This document shows, piece by piece, positions 39,917 through 50,170 of a DNA stretch of 60,947 nt. The first letter of the stretch is position 1. Each line of letters begins with the position of its first letter. The stretch is taken from positions 1 to 60,947 of the IMG/VR virus record IMGVR_UViG_3300028908_000010; one strand, written 5' to 3'. The notes below the pieces were generated by a model that worked only from the letters and a program-made list of their open reading frames with translations, was not told where the DNA came from and ran no database searches. The stretch is from a virus. The position numbers and the translations under genes are program-made.

Positions 39917-41755
39917 CTAAGCATTCGTTATTAACTCATACAGTCCATTAGAAACTGCATCTATTGATGTATGTAAGCCATTTGAGAGAGATGCCAATGG
40001 ACTAAATGCCAACATGGACACTCTTTCAGAAAAATTATCTATCATATTCTGGCTTGCCCGTATATAGGAAGTATGTCGCAATGCTTTCTGTATAAAAGTA
40101 TTGTATGCGTTTAGTAATAATCGAGACCTTTCTGTATTCAGCCTGACTGCAAGTCGGTATTTTGCAAGCTCCTGATCCAGCCATTTATTGAATTCATATC
40201 TGAATCGCATAATATCTGTTTCAAGTAAAGAAGTATGCAGATCTTGGACATCTTTTAACAATGATGCTTTTTCTGTTGTGTATCCCTGCTTTAGTCTTTC
40301 TACGTCCATATCCAGCCTACCCTCTTCTATTATAGAAGATAATTTCTCTCTACGCAAATTATAAAGCTGTTTAGCATTATTAACTGCCCTTGAAAATAAT
40401 TCTATTTTAGCTTGATTCAGAGAAAGTCTATTTTTGGATATAGACACTTGTGATTCTGCATTAGCTACACGAGCCTCAAAAGACCTGACATCCTCAGAAT
40501 ACTTAGAAACTATAGATTTAAGAATATTCATTTGTTCAAGATACATCTGCCAACGACTATCATTTTTAGAAAGAACAGTATCAATATATTGGAGATTTGT
40601 GTTCGCCTTCTGCAAGATTAATTTATAGTAATTAGACATGGTATCTTTATATAGAGTATTATAAGTAACAACCATAGTAGAGAGAGTTTCCCACAATCCT
40701 GCCAGCAAAATCTCTTTTTCGTATAACCTTGATAACTCCATAAACATCTTTCCAAGATAGAGCATTACATAATTCTGAGAAACATCCCACAAGGATAGCA
40801 CTGTAGAAACAAGAGTTTCCTCAAATTTATCAAGCTCCGATTCAAGATCTATTATTAATTTCTTCAATTGGTCTTCTTTATCTCTATCAGTGAAAACATT
40901 TTCACTAAAGAAATCTTCAGATACCTGACCATCAAGGAGGTTTTTAGCCTGATTATACAATTTGCTGAGTTTACTCTTTAGAGATTGGGGAGCACCTTCC
41001 AAAAACCTAAGATACACAGGATCAACATGGGTTTTAACCTTTTCATTTAAAATGAAATTCATTTTATCTTGAGCCTGACGGGATCGCTCATAAGGAGATT
41101 GAGTCTTCAACAAATTGATCAAAGTCAAATATAAAGTAACAATTTCGTCTATCCTTGATCTATGACCAATAATCAATTTCTGAAGGTAGAACTGATAATT
41201 CAAATTATTGTTTAAGATATTTTCGATTTCATCGAATAAAGGTTTAGCTTCCAACTCAGAAATCCCCACAAGATCTTTCATTTGAAAAGGAATAGAAAAC
41301 ATAGCAGGAGCATCCACATTATCAAATTCGGGAATGGTTACGTTATCAGGTATATTCAATGAAGGAGTATCTATATTTTGTAGAGATTCTGGAATCCCAG
41401 GAATAGGAATATCTTGTAAAGTCTGAGAAACCGAATCCAAACTGGGAGGATCAATAACAATATCTTGGATAAGAGAATCTATTTCTTCTATATATTTAGT
41501 AATATCAAAATTCTTGATTTCTCTCTCTGGGAGAGTTTCTTCTGGGATTTCATCTATCCCTGAAACAGAATGCTCTTTTGGGAGATCAGGAACAGGAAGA
41601 GGCTGGTTTGCAAAATCTGGGGGAGAAGATGCAGTAATAATAAGATCTCCTCGATTTCTCACTTCTTCCACAAATCGAGCAATACTGTTAGTCGTATTTT
41701 GGGATTCTGCAAGAATTGTGTCTATTCTTTTGCTTATCATATCAGTTACATCCAT
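39917..41755 (-). CDS. Long coiled-coil virion protein 1
   Basis: 612 residues. A proline-rich N-terminal 160 residues (LPVPDLPKEHSV, IPIPGIPESL, DNVTIPEFDNV) is followed by about 430 residues of mostly helix and coiled coil. Same architecture as the next gene upstream, so probably an ancient duplicate. Likely part of the internal core or tail. Contains a palindrome near-copy at 40891. Confidence 0.65.
   Translation of the reverse strand: MDVTDMISKRIDTILAESQNTTNSIARFVEEVRNRGDLIITASSPPDFANQPLPVPDLPKEHSVSGIDEIPEETLPEREIKNFDITKYIEEIDSLIQDIVIDPPSLDSVSQTLQDIPIPGIPESLQNIDTPSLNIPDNVTIPEFDNVDAPAMFSIPFQMKDLVGISELEAKPLFDEIENILNNNLNYQFYLQKLIIGHRSRIDEIVTLYLTLINLLKTQSPYERSRQAQDKMNFILNEKVKTHVDPVYLRFLEGAPQSLKSKLSKLYNQAKNLLDGQVSEDFFSENVFTDRDKEDQLKKLIIDLESELDKFEETLVSTVLSLWDVSQNYVMLYLGKMFMELSRLYEKEILLAGLWETLSTMVVTYNTLYKDTMSNYYKLILQKANTNLQYIDTVLSKNDSRWQMYLEQMNILKSIVSKYSEDVRSFEARVANAESQVSISKNRLSLNQAKIELFSRAVNNAKQLYNLRREKLSSIIEEGRLDMDVERLKQGYTTEKASLLKDVQDLHTSLLETDIMRFRYEFNKWLDQELAKYRLAVRLNTERSRLLLNAYNTFIQKALRHTSYIRASQNMIDNFSERVSMLAFSPLASLSNGLHTSIDAVSNGLYELITNA
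40891..40904. promoter_or_regulatory. Palindrome near-copy (TGAAAACATTTTCA)
   Basis: One central change, flanks G and C kept. The coding strand reads SENVFT. Confidence 0.55.
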
Positions 41756-43707
41756 TACTGCTCCTCCATAATTCTATTAGTAATGGATACTATTGTGTGG
41801 GCAGAAGACAGAACCCCTCGAATCTGCTTCTCATAATAATCTCCCAGAGTATTGTATTTGGTAGATTCTTTACTTAAACGATTATGCAAGTGCATTAGAG
41901 CAAGATCAAATGCTCTTTCTGTATCATAAAGAATTTTTCTCATCATAAGCCTATAATCATAACTTTCTGATTCTATTCTATTTCCCAGTAGAGAGAGCCA
42001 TGTCCCTCTGATCCGTTGCTCTCCTTCAGCTTCAACAGCAAATTTTGATAGTTGAGCCTTCAAATTAGAAATTTGAGTCAACAGATCAGAATATGGTTGG
42101 CTAAATTTATATTTTCGTAATATGCTCTCAAGATAATTAACATAGAGTTGTAAAATCTGAAGTTTAGCACGTTGGGAGTTATTTATAAATCCAAGTTTTG
42201 ATTCCAGCAAATTCATACCAATAAAATCCTGCATAGAGGCAAGGACATCATTCTTGCTTTCTAACAAGACTTGATCATTCTTTATGGATTCAAACCTTGC
42301 CTGTTGTTGTAACACTGCCCCTTTCAATTGGTAAAGACGAACATTTAACAAATCCTGATTTAGTTTTCCCGATAGTCTTCTAATATCCTGAACAAATAAT
42401 CTCATCTTTTCTTGTATATGTTTCAATTCAAGAATGAAAGTTTCTTTGTCCAGAATTTGCTTCTCAAGAGAGAATGCTTGGTTACTAATCCACTGCTGTA
42501 TATATGCTTTACAAGCAGTTAATTCAGTCTTAGCCAATCCAATTGCAGTTCGCAATTTCTCAAGATTAAGTCTAATAGTCTTATCAACTGCATTTAATCT
42601 TTCGCCAATTTGTTTAATCTGAAAATTATATAGACGTGTAGTCATATCCACAAGAGAATAGTAGGATACAAGAATGTAAGAAGAGAGAGCCTTATATAAC
42701 TCTGTTTTATTTTCCACCATCTTCCAAACCCGCTCTCCATAAGTCCTTAAAATCTTTGTCTTTTGTTGGGCAAGTTCAGCTTCATTCTGGATTCTATGAA
42801 CAGTAATATCATAGAAAGTCCTGCCATCCATTACATCATCAGAAAACCCACGATTCCAGCTATCCCCCATAATAGCATCAAGTTCCCTTTCCATCTTGAG
42901 AGTCTTCAAATAAGAAATGGGAGCAACCCGAACTATTTGGTCAGAAAAATCAGCAAGAGCCTTAACAAATTCTTCAGAAAAAACATAGGAATCAAGAGAT
43001 TCTCCTCTGAAAACGTTTTCAATTTGAGAAAGATTAATCTCCTTTAAAAAAGGGGTTAATATGCCTTTCGTTTCTTCCCAGCGACTCAAATCCTTCATAA
43101 AGGGAATAGAAGAAAAGTTGAAGTCAAAATCAGTAGAAACTTCTATACTTTGAGACATATCATTAAGATAGCCCTGCACCACCTCGAACATAGATGTTAT
43201 GTATTGTAATAATTCCTGGATACTGTATCTTTCTTTAGAAACTTGTTTTTCTTCAAAAGAAGAAATGATAGGAACTGCTATTTCTAGAATAGAAGGTAAT
43301 GAAGGAATATTCAACAAAGAAACATCTGGGTAAGAAGGAGAATTTATATCTGTATCTATATTATAAGATCCACTGGATTCAATTGAAGGAATATCTGGGA
43401 GTTGACTGGAAATGGAATCAAATAGAGTATCTATAGCCTGCCTCAAAGAAGTTATCATGGATTTATAATCTTCAGTTTGTGTCTTGAAATCTGGCAAATC
43501 CTGATCCATCCAAGGCAGATTCTTGAGTTCATTTAAAGTGTCAGAAAAATGCTCATACCATGAAATTTGATCGTCCTCTTCTGGAAAGGTAAAATTGTCT
43601 ATGAGAGTCTGATTTACTCCTTCAGCAAAGGACATCACATCCTGGCTGAGGGTAGATATATTGTTAGTTATAGTATTATAGTAAGCCACTAACTCTTCTA
43701 CTGTCAT
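41755..43707 (-). CDS. Long coiled-coil virion protein 2
   Basis: 650 residues. Proline-containing N-terminal third (LPDIPSIESS, SPSYPDVSLLNIPSLP) and a long helical remainder, the same plan as the 612-residue neighbour. The start overlaps the previous stop as ATGA. Probable structural partner. No family recognised. Contains a perfect palindrome at 43008. Confidence 0.65.
   Translation of the reverse strand: MTVEELVAYYNTITNNISTLSQDVMSFAEGVNQTLIDNFTFPEEDDQISWYEHFSDTLNELKNLPWMDQDLPDFKTQTEDYKSMITSLRQAIDTLFDSISSQLPDIPSIESSGSYNIDTDINSPSYPDVSLLNIPSLPSILEIAVPIISSFEEKQVSKERYSIQELLQYITSMFEVVQGYLNDMSQSIEVSTDFDFNFSSIPFMKDLSRWEETKGILTPFLKEINLSQIENVFRGESLDSYVFSEEFVKALADFSDQIVRVAPISYLKTLKMERELDAIMGDSWNRGFSDDVMDGRTFYDITVHRIQNEAELAQQKTKILRTYGERVWKMVENKTELYKALSSYILVSYYSLVDMTTRLYNFQIKQIGERLNAVDKTIRLNLEKLRTAIGLAKTELTACKAYIQQWISNQAFSLEKQILDKETFILELKHIQEKMRLFVQDIRRLSGKLNQDLLNVRLYQLKGAVLQQQARFESIKNDQVLLESKNDVLASMQDFIGMNLLESKLGFINNSQRAKLQILQLYVNYLESILRKYKFSQPYSDLLTQISNLKAQLSKFAVEAEGEQRIRGTWLSLLGNRIESESYDYRLMMRKILYDTERAFDLALMHLHNRLSKESTKYNTLGDYYEKQIRGVLSSAHTIVSITNRIMEEQ
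43008..43021. promoter_or_regulatory. Palindrome copy 7
   Basis: Exact. The coding strand reads IENVFR, a different frame from the KTFS copies. Confidence 0.8.
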
Positions 43708-45980
43708 CTACGCCTCCTCGTAGGAGTAGCAAATATTGTTATGCTCTTTAGTTCAAAGTTATTCTTCAGTTTCAATTTAATATTTAAATATCTGTTATCC
43801 ACATTCTGGGCAGTTCTACGGGTAATCCCTTTGCCAATGACTACCCGCCATTCTTCCCCAGTTATCCAAGGTTCTATTTCGTAGGTATAATTACCAGCAA
43901 TCAATTCGCCAATTGATTGGTCTGGTTGGTCTGTATACCCAGTTATAAACACTTCAAGATAATGGTTTACAACTTTCTTATGGAGGTCAATATTTCCAAG
44001 ATCAATTATAAAATATTCTGTATTTGCAATTCTTGAAACTGCTTTAGTTGCTGTATTTATAATAACTCCTTGAAATTCAACACCTTCCACTTGAGGATAT
44101 GTTCCAGAAGCAAGTATCAATGACCCGTTCTGGTAAATATCATTAATAGAAGCTATATCTTTCAATTCTACTGCCTCTAATAGCAAGGAAGGTAAAGCAA
44201 TCTTACAAGATATGGTAGGTAATACAATTAAAGAAGAACTCAGTTCCATTATAGGTAATAGTATACTCATTTCTCCTGAATCGCTACCACAATAGGCAAT
44301 CCCATTGGTATCAATAGATGGAAGATCTATATCCACAGTCGATGCCCCAGGTTGGTAGGCTAACCCAGAAGTGGTCAATGATTCTGTCTCTAATACACCT
44401 ATTAGAGAAAAGGGAATTTCCAGTTGTCCATTTGCATCCAGACTTAATCGTAAATCACAGGTAGCCACAACAGGAAGTAATAAAGTAGAATCTATAACTG
44501 GTAAAGATAATTTCAGAATAGCTTTTCCAGCTTCCAAAATGTGTGCTTCCAACGAATTTAAATATAGTCCCATATCTGCCTGTCTATCTGTAAGAGCCTC
44601 ACAGGAGGTCTGTATTAGCTCTAATTCCACTTTCACAGAGGCAGATAAAGGAGTGCTGGCAACCATTTCGAATGTTAATTCGTTCTCAGCCTCAGAAAAC
44701 TCATTTGCAAAGGTATTGGTTTCAATGTCAAAATCAAGAACAGACATCATATAATTATGTTCAGCAAGGATAGAAAACTGAAGTTCTTTTCTAAGGTCAT
44801 TCTGCCCAGCAAACATATTGAAGGATAAAGAAGCAATACAGGCATAGATGTCATGTTTTGCTTGCATTGAAAAGCCAAGAAAACCATTTATACGATTATT
44901 CTGTATATAACCTTCTCCTATGAAAGATAACAGAAGGTCCTTCCACATACCCTGTTGTCCTGCTCTTATATCAAAACTGATTGGATTATTAACACCAAGA
45001 CTTAGGCCATAACAATCAAAACCAGCATCAGCATACATATGATTCTCTATTGCAGTATGAACTAAAATAGAGTGTTGAGGGTATATATCCCCCCCATAAG
45101 GAAAAGGCCACTCATGAGCTGTTGCTACCACCTGATTATTTGTTACTACTATACCTCTACCACCCTGTCTTGCCGTGTTTGAATCCACTTCAAAATAATT
45201 TCCAGAAAAAGTTAAAGATAAATTAGAATTAATCTTATATTCTCTAACTTTTCTATCTTTACAAATGATATAAACCTGCCCTAACTGTTTACACACTCCT
45301 ATACCACGAGGCTCTTCATCTTCCGATAGTCCTGAAATACCAGCACTATTTAAAGGAACAATATCAAACGGATTAACAGAATTAAGCTTCCATACGCTTA
45401 CCCTTCTGTTTCCCTCTTCAGCTACAAAGAGATAACTATCATAAAAAACACATTGAACAGGATGGTAAAACTGCCCTGTCAGGCTTCCATAAGTTCCAAA
45501 ATGTCCTTTATAATTTCCATCAAGATCAGTAACGAGAATTCTATTCGCTCCTGTATCACAATGAAAAAGATATTGATTTTGATAGACAGTAACAGACCAC
45601 CATTGAAAAGAATCAATACCTTGCAGGTCATCAACATTCGTTCCTTTAGTCAGAATTGGAGTAAAAGTAGGATAATCAGAAGGAGGGTCACCAGTAAAAG
45701 CAAACCATCCTACCTTGTTTTCCCCAAAATTATAGAAATAGATGCGATTATTACATATTAGTCCTGTTCCTAAACAGGAATGATCATCATCCCCAGAAAA
45801 AATTTTCCGTTCCCACAACAAAGCACCACTATAATTATATGCCCTTAAAAAAGCATCACTAACTAATGCCCTCCACATAAACCAATAATTATCATCTCCA
45901 AATACACCATAATCACGAGAAAGATACCCCCAAATACGATTTCTATCAGAGTTAAGATGTATTTCGTTTAGTAAAGCCAT
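43704..45980 (-). CDS. Tail spike/fibre with NHL-type beta propeller
   Basis: 758 residues. The first 280 residues carry NHL-like propeller blades (GQFYHPVQCVFYDSYLFVAE, GNRRVSVWKL, EEPRGIGVCKQLGQVYIICK). The rest is beta-rich with repeated short strands and ends in a basic ATPTRRRR. Propellers of this kind bind sugars or proteins, so receptor binding is likely. Lies in a run of fibre-type genes. Confidence 0.7.
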   Translation of the reverse strand: MALLNEIHLNSDRNRIWGYLSRDYGVFGDDNYWFMWRALVSDAFLRAYNYSGALLWERKIFSGDDDHSCLGTGLICNNRIYFYNFGENKVGWFAFTGDPPSDYPTFTPILTKGTNVDDLQGIDSFQWWSVTVYQNQYLFHCDTGANRILVTDLDGNYKGHFGTYGSLTGQFYHPVQCVFYDSYLFVAEEGNRRVSVWKLNSVNPFDIVPLNSAGISGLSEDEEPRGIGVCKQLGQVYIICKDRKVREYKINSNLSLTFSGNYFEVDSNTARQGGRGIVVTNNQVVATAHEWPFPYGGDIYPQHSILVHTAIENHMYADAGFDCYGLSLGVNNPISFDIRAGQQGMWKDLLLSFIGEGYIQNNRINGFLGFSMQAKHDIYACIASLSFNMFAGQNDLRKELQFSILAEHNYMMSVLDFDIETNTFANEFSEAENELTFEMVASTPLSASVKVELELIQTSCEALTDRQADMGLYLNSLEAHILEAGKAILKLSLPVIDSTLLLPVVATCDLRLSLDANGQLEIPFSLIGVLETESLTTSGLAYQPGASTVDIDLPSIDTNGIAYCGSDSGEMSILLPIMELSSSLIVLPTISCKIALPSLLLEAVELKDIASINDIYQNGSLILASGTYPQVEGVEFQGVIINTATKAVSRIANTEYFIIDLGNIDLHKKVVNHYLEVFITGYTDQPDQSIGELIAGNYTYEIEPWITGEEWRVVIGKGITRRTAQNVDNRYLNIKLKLKNNFELKSITIFATPTRRRR

Positions 45981-45983
45981 ATC

Positions 45984-46841
45984 TTATAGTGTCTCTGGTA
46001 TACTTATTCTAAATACTGATATAGTTTGTATTGAACCACTGGAAATGTCTGTATCTGCCATAATCAATTCTGCATTTGCAGTCCCTACAGCACCATCTAT
46101 CCTACAGTCATTTTCACTGTAAACCTCTGAGTCTCCATTGGTTATAAGTCTAAACCACCCAGCAGTTCCAGTTGCTACAGCCCATCCACTCCAATTGTCA
46201 GTAGGTTTCTTATCTATAGAAGCATTGCTTGCCTCATCAAATTCAAGGTCAAATTCACCAGAAGCGTTTGTAGTAATTTCAACTAATTTTGTTCCGATGG
46301 GAGCTTCATCAGGTGAAGTTGGCTGAGCACCCGTATAGATTATGAGTTTTGAGTTTTTAAAGATTTCCTTGAGAGAAGAAGATTCCCATTTACACTTTAC
46401 TTCATCAAACAAAGAAGTATCATTAGCTACAACAGAATTTACCTGAAGAGTAATATAAATAGTATTTACAGTATCTGGAACGTCTATAAGAAATAAATGT
46501 TTTGTCCAATCAGAATCATCCAGAGCCTCATCAACGTAAGACCCATCATTCGCACTTGTTCCAATCTTTATACGCCCAGTAGTTGTCCCATTCTTATGGT
46601 AAATTTCTATCATATATCTATGTCCCTTCTTCACAATCTGAGCTTGATAAGCATACCCATTTGCAGAGGTTGTATTAGTTACTTGGAGGCAATTACCATC
46701 CTGCCCCCCAGAAACAGATGCAAGAGTAGCATCTATAGCACTCCATCCTGACGTATCCGCAGTAAAAGACCCATTCTCAACTGTATCCACAGTCTTTCCA
46801 AGCAATTTATTCCTTAATCCTGTTGAAAACCTAAAAGCCAT
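45984..46841 (-). CDS. Fibre protein with CBM-like jelly-roll insert
   Basis: 285 residues. N-terminal FSTGLRNKLLGK, then a carbohydrate-binding-like module of about 130 residues (NGSFTADTSGWSA, KKGHRYMIEIYHKN, NTIYITLQVNS), then a C-terminal domain LIIYTGAQPTSPDEAPIGTK ... ISVFRISIPETL. The N-terminal tag and C-terminal domain are shared with the 265-residue protein at 48646. Likely a receptor or sugar-binding tail decoration. Confidence 0.65.
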   Translation of the reverse strand: MAFRFSTGLRNKLLGKTVDTVENGSFTADTSGWSAIDATLASVSGGQDGNCLQVTNTTSANGYAYQAQIVKKGHRYMIEIYHKNGTTTGRIKIGTSANDGSYVDEALDDSDWTKHLFLIDVPDTVNTIYITLQVNSVVANDTSLFDEVKCKWESSSLKEIFKNSKLIIYTGAQPTSPDEAPIGTKLVEITTNASGEFDLEFDEASNASIDKKPTDNWSGWAVATGTAGWFRLITNGDSEVYSENDCRIDGAVGTANAELIMADTDISSGSIQTISVFRISIPETL

Positions 46842-46847
46842 AATTAT

Positions 46848-48653
46848 TTACCTCCCTAATAATCTTTCTTTATCAATACATTTTAAATTCTCACCATTGA
46901 TATACCATTTTTTACCTTTGGATTGAAGTAAAACCATATCCTGAAAGACTCTACTCCCAGCAAGAGCATAATTAATACTTGGAGGAATTCCCTCTGGAGC
47001 AATAAAGAACCCTGCATAGGGAACATGAGGAATCATGATAATATCAGAATAATTATGATTGGGCAAAGAATTAAAACCCTTTTTCCTCTGATATTTAGGA
47101 AAATTTAAGTCCCTCCATTGAGTAAATGGAATAAGATAAGGTCCTCCATGAGTCATAGGGTTTGACCATCCCAACCCTCCATACCCAAAGTCTGCATCGT
47201 CTACTACCTGCACCCCAAACCAATTCCAATTTTGTAATAAAGGATTCCTGAAGGCAAGAATAAAATCTTCTCTTTGGTCATATCCAGATTCTGTCTCTAT
47301 AATACTTGCTCTGAATTTAGATTCAGATTCAAATGCTCCCCACATATAAGAAAAAGAACGAATAAATCTGATTTCAGAACAAAAAGTAATTTTATTTTTT
47401 CTTAATAAAGAAATAGACGGACAAATTGCCCACTGACCATTATAACCACAAAAAATAAGAGAGTCAGAAGCATAAGCATCTCCATTATAACAATTCTTGG
47501 ATGTAGTATACTCAATATGAGTTCTACCTATATTGCCATAATTAACAATTGTAGCAGTAAGATTCTCTGCATCTTCTCCTGGAAAAGAGACAAAGTAAAT
47601 ATCATTTTTATTCAGAACTTTAACTCCATAAATGTTGTATTTTACTTCCCTATCTTTCTGTCGCTGGATGTCATAATCAACATAAACTCCTGTATCATAA
47701 CGTCTTAAACACCAAATCCTATTGGTATCCTCAAGAATAAGGGAATAATCTCCATACTTTAAGCAGGAATAAACCCTATCCCTTATTCTGGGATTGGGTT
47801 TATAACCAGGATCAAGATTCTCTTCGGAAGGTGGACATTCACCGTAAGTAATCCCCACTGGATTAAAAGAGTCTTCCCAAATATCATTCCATACTTGAGT
47901 CTTATCCATCTGAACATAGGCTTCCTTGATAAAATCGTCTACATAAATATCCTGGATAAGAATCACTCTTTTAGAAAAATTCTTTTTAATATGAGCCAGC
48001 TCCTGCCAGAAATAGTATCCGTATAAAGAGTGTCCTGGGTCTTCTGGATTTCTATTTCTGCACCAGGGGTTTTCATCATAACTCCAAGTCTCATTATGAT
48101 AATAATATGATCCCAGTTTTGTTACATCTGCAAGCATCCTATCAAAGTCAAGAGAAAGTTTGTATCTACTTACTTCACCATAAGTTATGCCAGCCTTATG
48201 ACATAATAACTTTTCAAGATTAGGATGGTTATAGTAATAGTAGTCCTCAACAAGGGTTTTGGACACCAGCTCGGAATGTTTCAAATAAACTATATACTCA
48301 AGAGGATTGGAAAGATTAAATCTCCCACAAATAATATCACTAAAAGAAATAGATGCAGAAATGTTTGTATGAGGAACAAAAATAATATCTATACACCCAG
48401 CAGAAAGGACTCGCCAAAACTCAAGCTCAAAATCATTGACATCGTTCCATTTATATACAGCAATAAGAAGAATGCTTGTCAGTTCTGGTTTATCCGCCCT
48501 GATACGGATATAGTTTTGATCCCCCTTGCATATTTCAATATAAGCATCCCCAATTCTATAAACTTTCTTCCCAGAAGACAGTTGTTTCCATAGATGTCTT
48601 GCTAATCCAACATAATTATGAGCATCATTCCCATATAATATCTTTTTAACCAT
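46848..48653 (-). CDS. Large tail protein, unknown type
   Basis: 601 residues after GGAGGTAAATAATT is not its own site; its ATG overlaps the end of the gene at 48646-49443 by eight bases. Tyrosine, tryptophan and aspartate rich, beta-type, with GNDAHNYVGLARHLWKQL at the start. By position a tail or receptor-binding protein. No family recognised. Confidence 0.6.
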   Translation of the reverse strand: MVKKILYGNDAHNYVGLARHLWKQLSSGKKVYRIGDAYIEICKGDQNYIRIRADKPELTSILLIAVYKWNDVNDFELEFWRVLSAGCIDIIFVPHTNISASISFSDIICGRFNLSNPLEYIVYLKHSELVSKTLVEDYYYYNHPNLEKLLCHKAGITYGEVSRYKLSLDFDRMLADVTKLGSYYYHNETWSYDENPWCRNRNPEDPGHSLYGYYFWQELAHIKKNFSKRVILIQDIYVDDFIKEAYVQMDKTQVWNDIWEDSFNPVGITYGECPPSEENLDPGYKPNPRIRDRVYSCLKYGDYSLILEDTNRIWCLRRYDTGVYVDYDIQRQKDREVKYNIYGVKVLNKNDIYFVSFPGEDAENLTATIVNYGNIGRTHIEYTTSKNCYNGDAYASDSLIFCGYNGQWAICPSISLLRKNKITFCSEIRFIRSFSYMWGAFESESKFRASIIETESGYDQREDFILAFRNPLLQNWNWFGVQVVDDADFGYGGLGWSNPMTHGGPYLIPFTQWRDLNFPKYQRKKGFNSLPNHNYSDIIMIPHVPYAGFFIAPEGIPPSINYALAGSRVFQDMVLLQSKGKKWYINGENLKCIDKERLLGR

Positions 48654-49443
48654 TTGTCATAGGCACTCTTATAGAAAACGCCCCAATTGTTACAACAGTG
48701 TTTGCAGACAAAGTAGAAGACCCAGATAACTGTAATGGAGAATCTGCGAGTGTCCCAACAGTTCCCTGCACACGAAGTTTTGTTGAGTCTGAGCCACCAG
48801 TATCATCATTTGCCTTTATTCTAAAATAAGAAGCTGTCCCACTTGCAACTACAGTTCCCTTCCAGGTATCTCCTGCCTTCTCCAAAATTCCATTAGAAAT
48901 TCCTTGAGGACTTTCAAAATGGAGACCTTTACCTCTTATATTAGCTACCAATTCTGTTACATTACTTACAGTAATGTCACCACTGGCAACGGCTGATACA
49001 GAGAAAGAGTCTCCTTTAAACTTCGAGCTTATTACAACTGTCCCAGTCCCGCAAGCCACTGCTCTTACAAGTTCAGATTGATTGTTTATAATATTAGCAA
49101 CAGCCTGAGCCATTTTGAGGAGAGTATCCTCAGAAGAAGATTTTGTATATTGTATTACTTCATTGTTCCCCGAAGGATTTATAGGAGTAATTGTCACAGT
49201 AATTGTATCCCCATTACTCCCCAGAGCAGTTATATCAAAAGAATTTACCTGAGCTACAGATGCAGACCATGAATCTCCATCTGTAGTAATGGTTACAAGT
49301 TTTGTTCCACTCTCTGCATCATCGGCACTGGATGGAACAGCCCCAGAAAAAATTTCTAAAACAAAATCAGTAAGAAGCTCCTTCAAAGACCCTTTGCTTG
49401 CAAGTGCCTTTGATAACCCTGTTGAAATAACTATATTTCCCAT
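48646..49443 (-). CDS. Fibre protein, paralogue with a different insert
   Basis: 265 residues after TTTGGAGGTAATTT. Starts ISTGLSKALASKGSLKELL and has VLEIFSGAVPSSADDAESGT, both matching the 45984 gene; it lacks the sugar-binding insert there but has its own insert (about residues 65-170) in the following strand region. The C-terminal part (GTASYFRIKANDDT, FSIRVPMTNG) again matches. The palindrome at 49458 lies just ahead. Confidence 0.65.
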   Translation of the reverse strand: MGNIVISTGLSKALASKGSLKELLTDFVLEIFSGAVPSSADDAESGTKLVTITTDGDSWSASVAQVNSFDITALGSNGDTITVTITPINPSGNNEVIQYTKSSSEDTLLKMAQAVANIINNQSELVRAVACGTGTVVISSKFKGDSFSVSAVASGDITVSNVTELVANIRGKGLHFESPQGISNGILEKAGDTWKGTVVASGTASYFRIKANDDTGGSDSTKLRVQGTVGTLADSPLQLSGSSTLSANTVVTIGAFSIRVPMTNG

Positions 49444-49457
49444 AAATTACCTCCAAA

Positions 49458-49471
49458 TGAAAACGTTTTCA
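49458..49471. promoter_or_regulatory. Palindrome copy 8
   Basis: Exact. On the minus strand its TGA is the stop codon of the 233-residue tail gene, and the site lies just before the GGAGG of the following gene. The same arrangement occurs at 2146. Confidence 0.85.
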
Positions 49472-50170
49472 TTTTTTTGGTGCACATAAAAACAAAAAAT
49501 ATTGACCATATTTATCTACTTTTGTTGCTACATGAACATAATCAAATTCTTGTAATATATTTGAATGTTGAGGAGTAAGCTCCCTAATATTATTCTCAGA
49601 TGCAATATAAATTCCTCGATGGGTAGGGATAACCACTACTTGTGTTCCAGCAGGAATCTCTCCCATTGGCTTTTCAAGAACTGTAACTCCAATACCACCA
49701 CACGCAGGAGAAGAAATAATCTTCTTTACTACAGGAGCATCAGAACTGAAAGTTAACAAATATACATTTTTGACAGTAGAAATATATAATGCCCAACGAG
49801 GAGTCTCCCCATCTGGATTTATACTCAATGCTTTGACCATCGAATCAAATATAATGGGTCTTAGAGATTCATCTTCAAAATGGTAGCCCCCAGAAGCAAT
49901 AGAACCAAAAAGTTTACTATAATAAAGAAGGTTTCCATCTACCAACCATTCTCTACCCAATCCTCTGAATGTAAAATCTCTAAAAGGAGGAACATGAGCT
50001 TCCCCAATAAAAGTTAAATCAGAAACAGGCTGTTGCTTCAAAGATAAAACATCAGTAGGAAACGCATTAATCAGAAGAGGAGAAAAAGGTGTTTCTTCAG
50101 AGAATGTATATGTAGGAGGTAATTCTGCTTCCCCAGAAAATTTATATGTTCTCAATAAAACCTGTTTCAT
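49469..50170 (-). CDS. Tail connector/tubular protein B-like (tentative)
   Basis: 233 residues, ATGA overlap with the previous gene. Beta-rich; contains FRGLGREWLVDGNLLYYSKLFG and segments with GIYIASENNIREL typical of tail nozzle or tubular proteins. Much shorter than T7 gp12, so the name is by position only. It ends PKK at the palindrome's TGA. Confidence 0.5.
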   Translation of the reverse strand: MKQVLLRTYKFSGEAELPPTYTFSEETPFSPLLINAFPTDVLSLKQQPVSDLTFIGEAHVPPFRDFTFRGLGREWLVDGNLLYYSKLFGSIASGGYHFEDESLRPIIFDSMVKALSINPDGETPRWALYISTVKNVYLLTFSSDAPVVKKIISSPACGGIGVTVLEKPMGEIPAGTQVVVIPTHRGIYIASENNIRELTPQHSNILQEFDYVHVATKVDKYGQYFLFLCAPKK

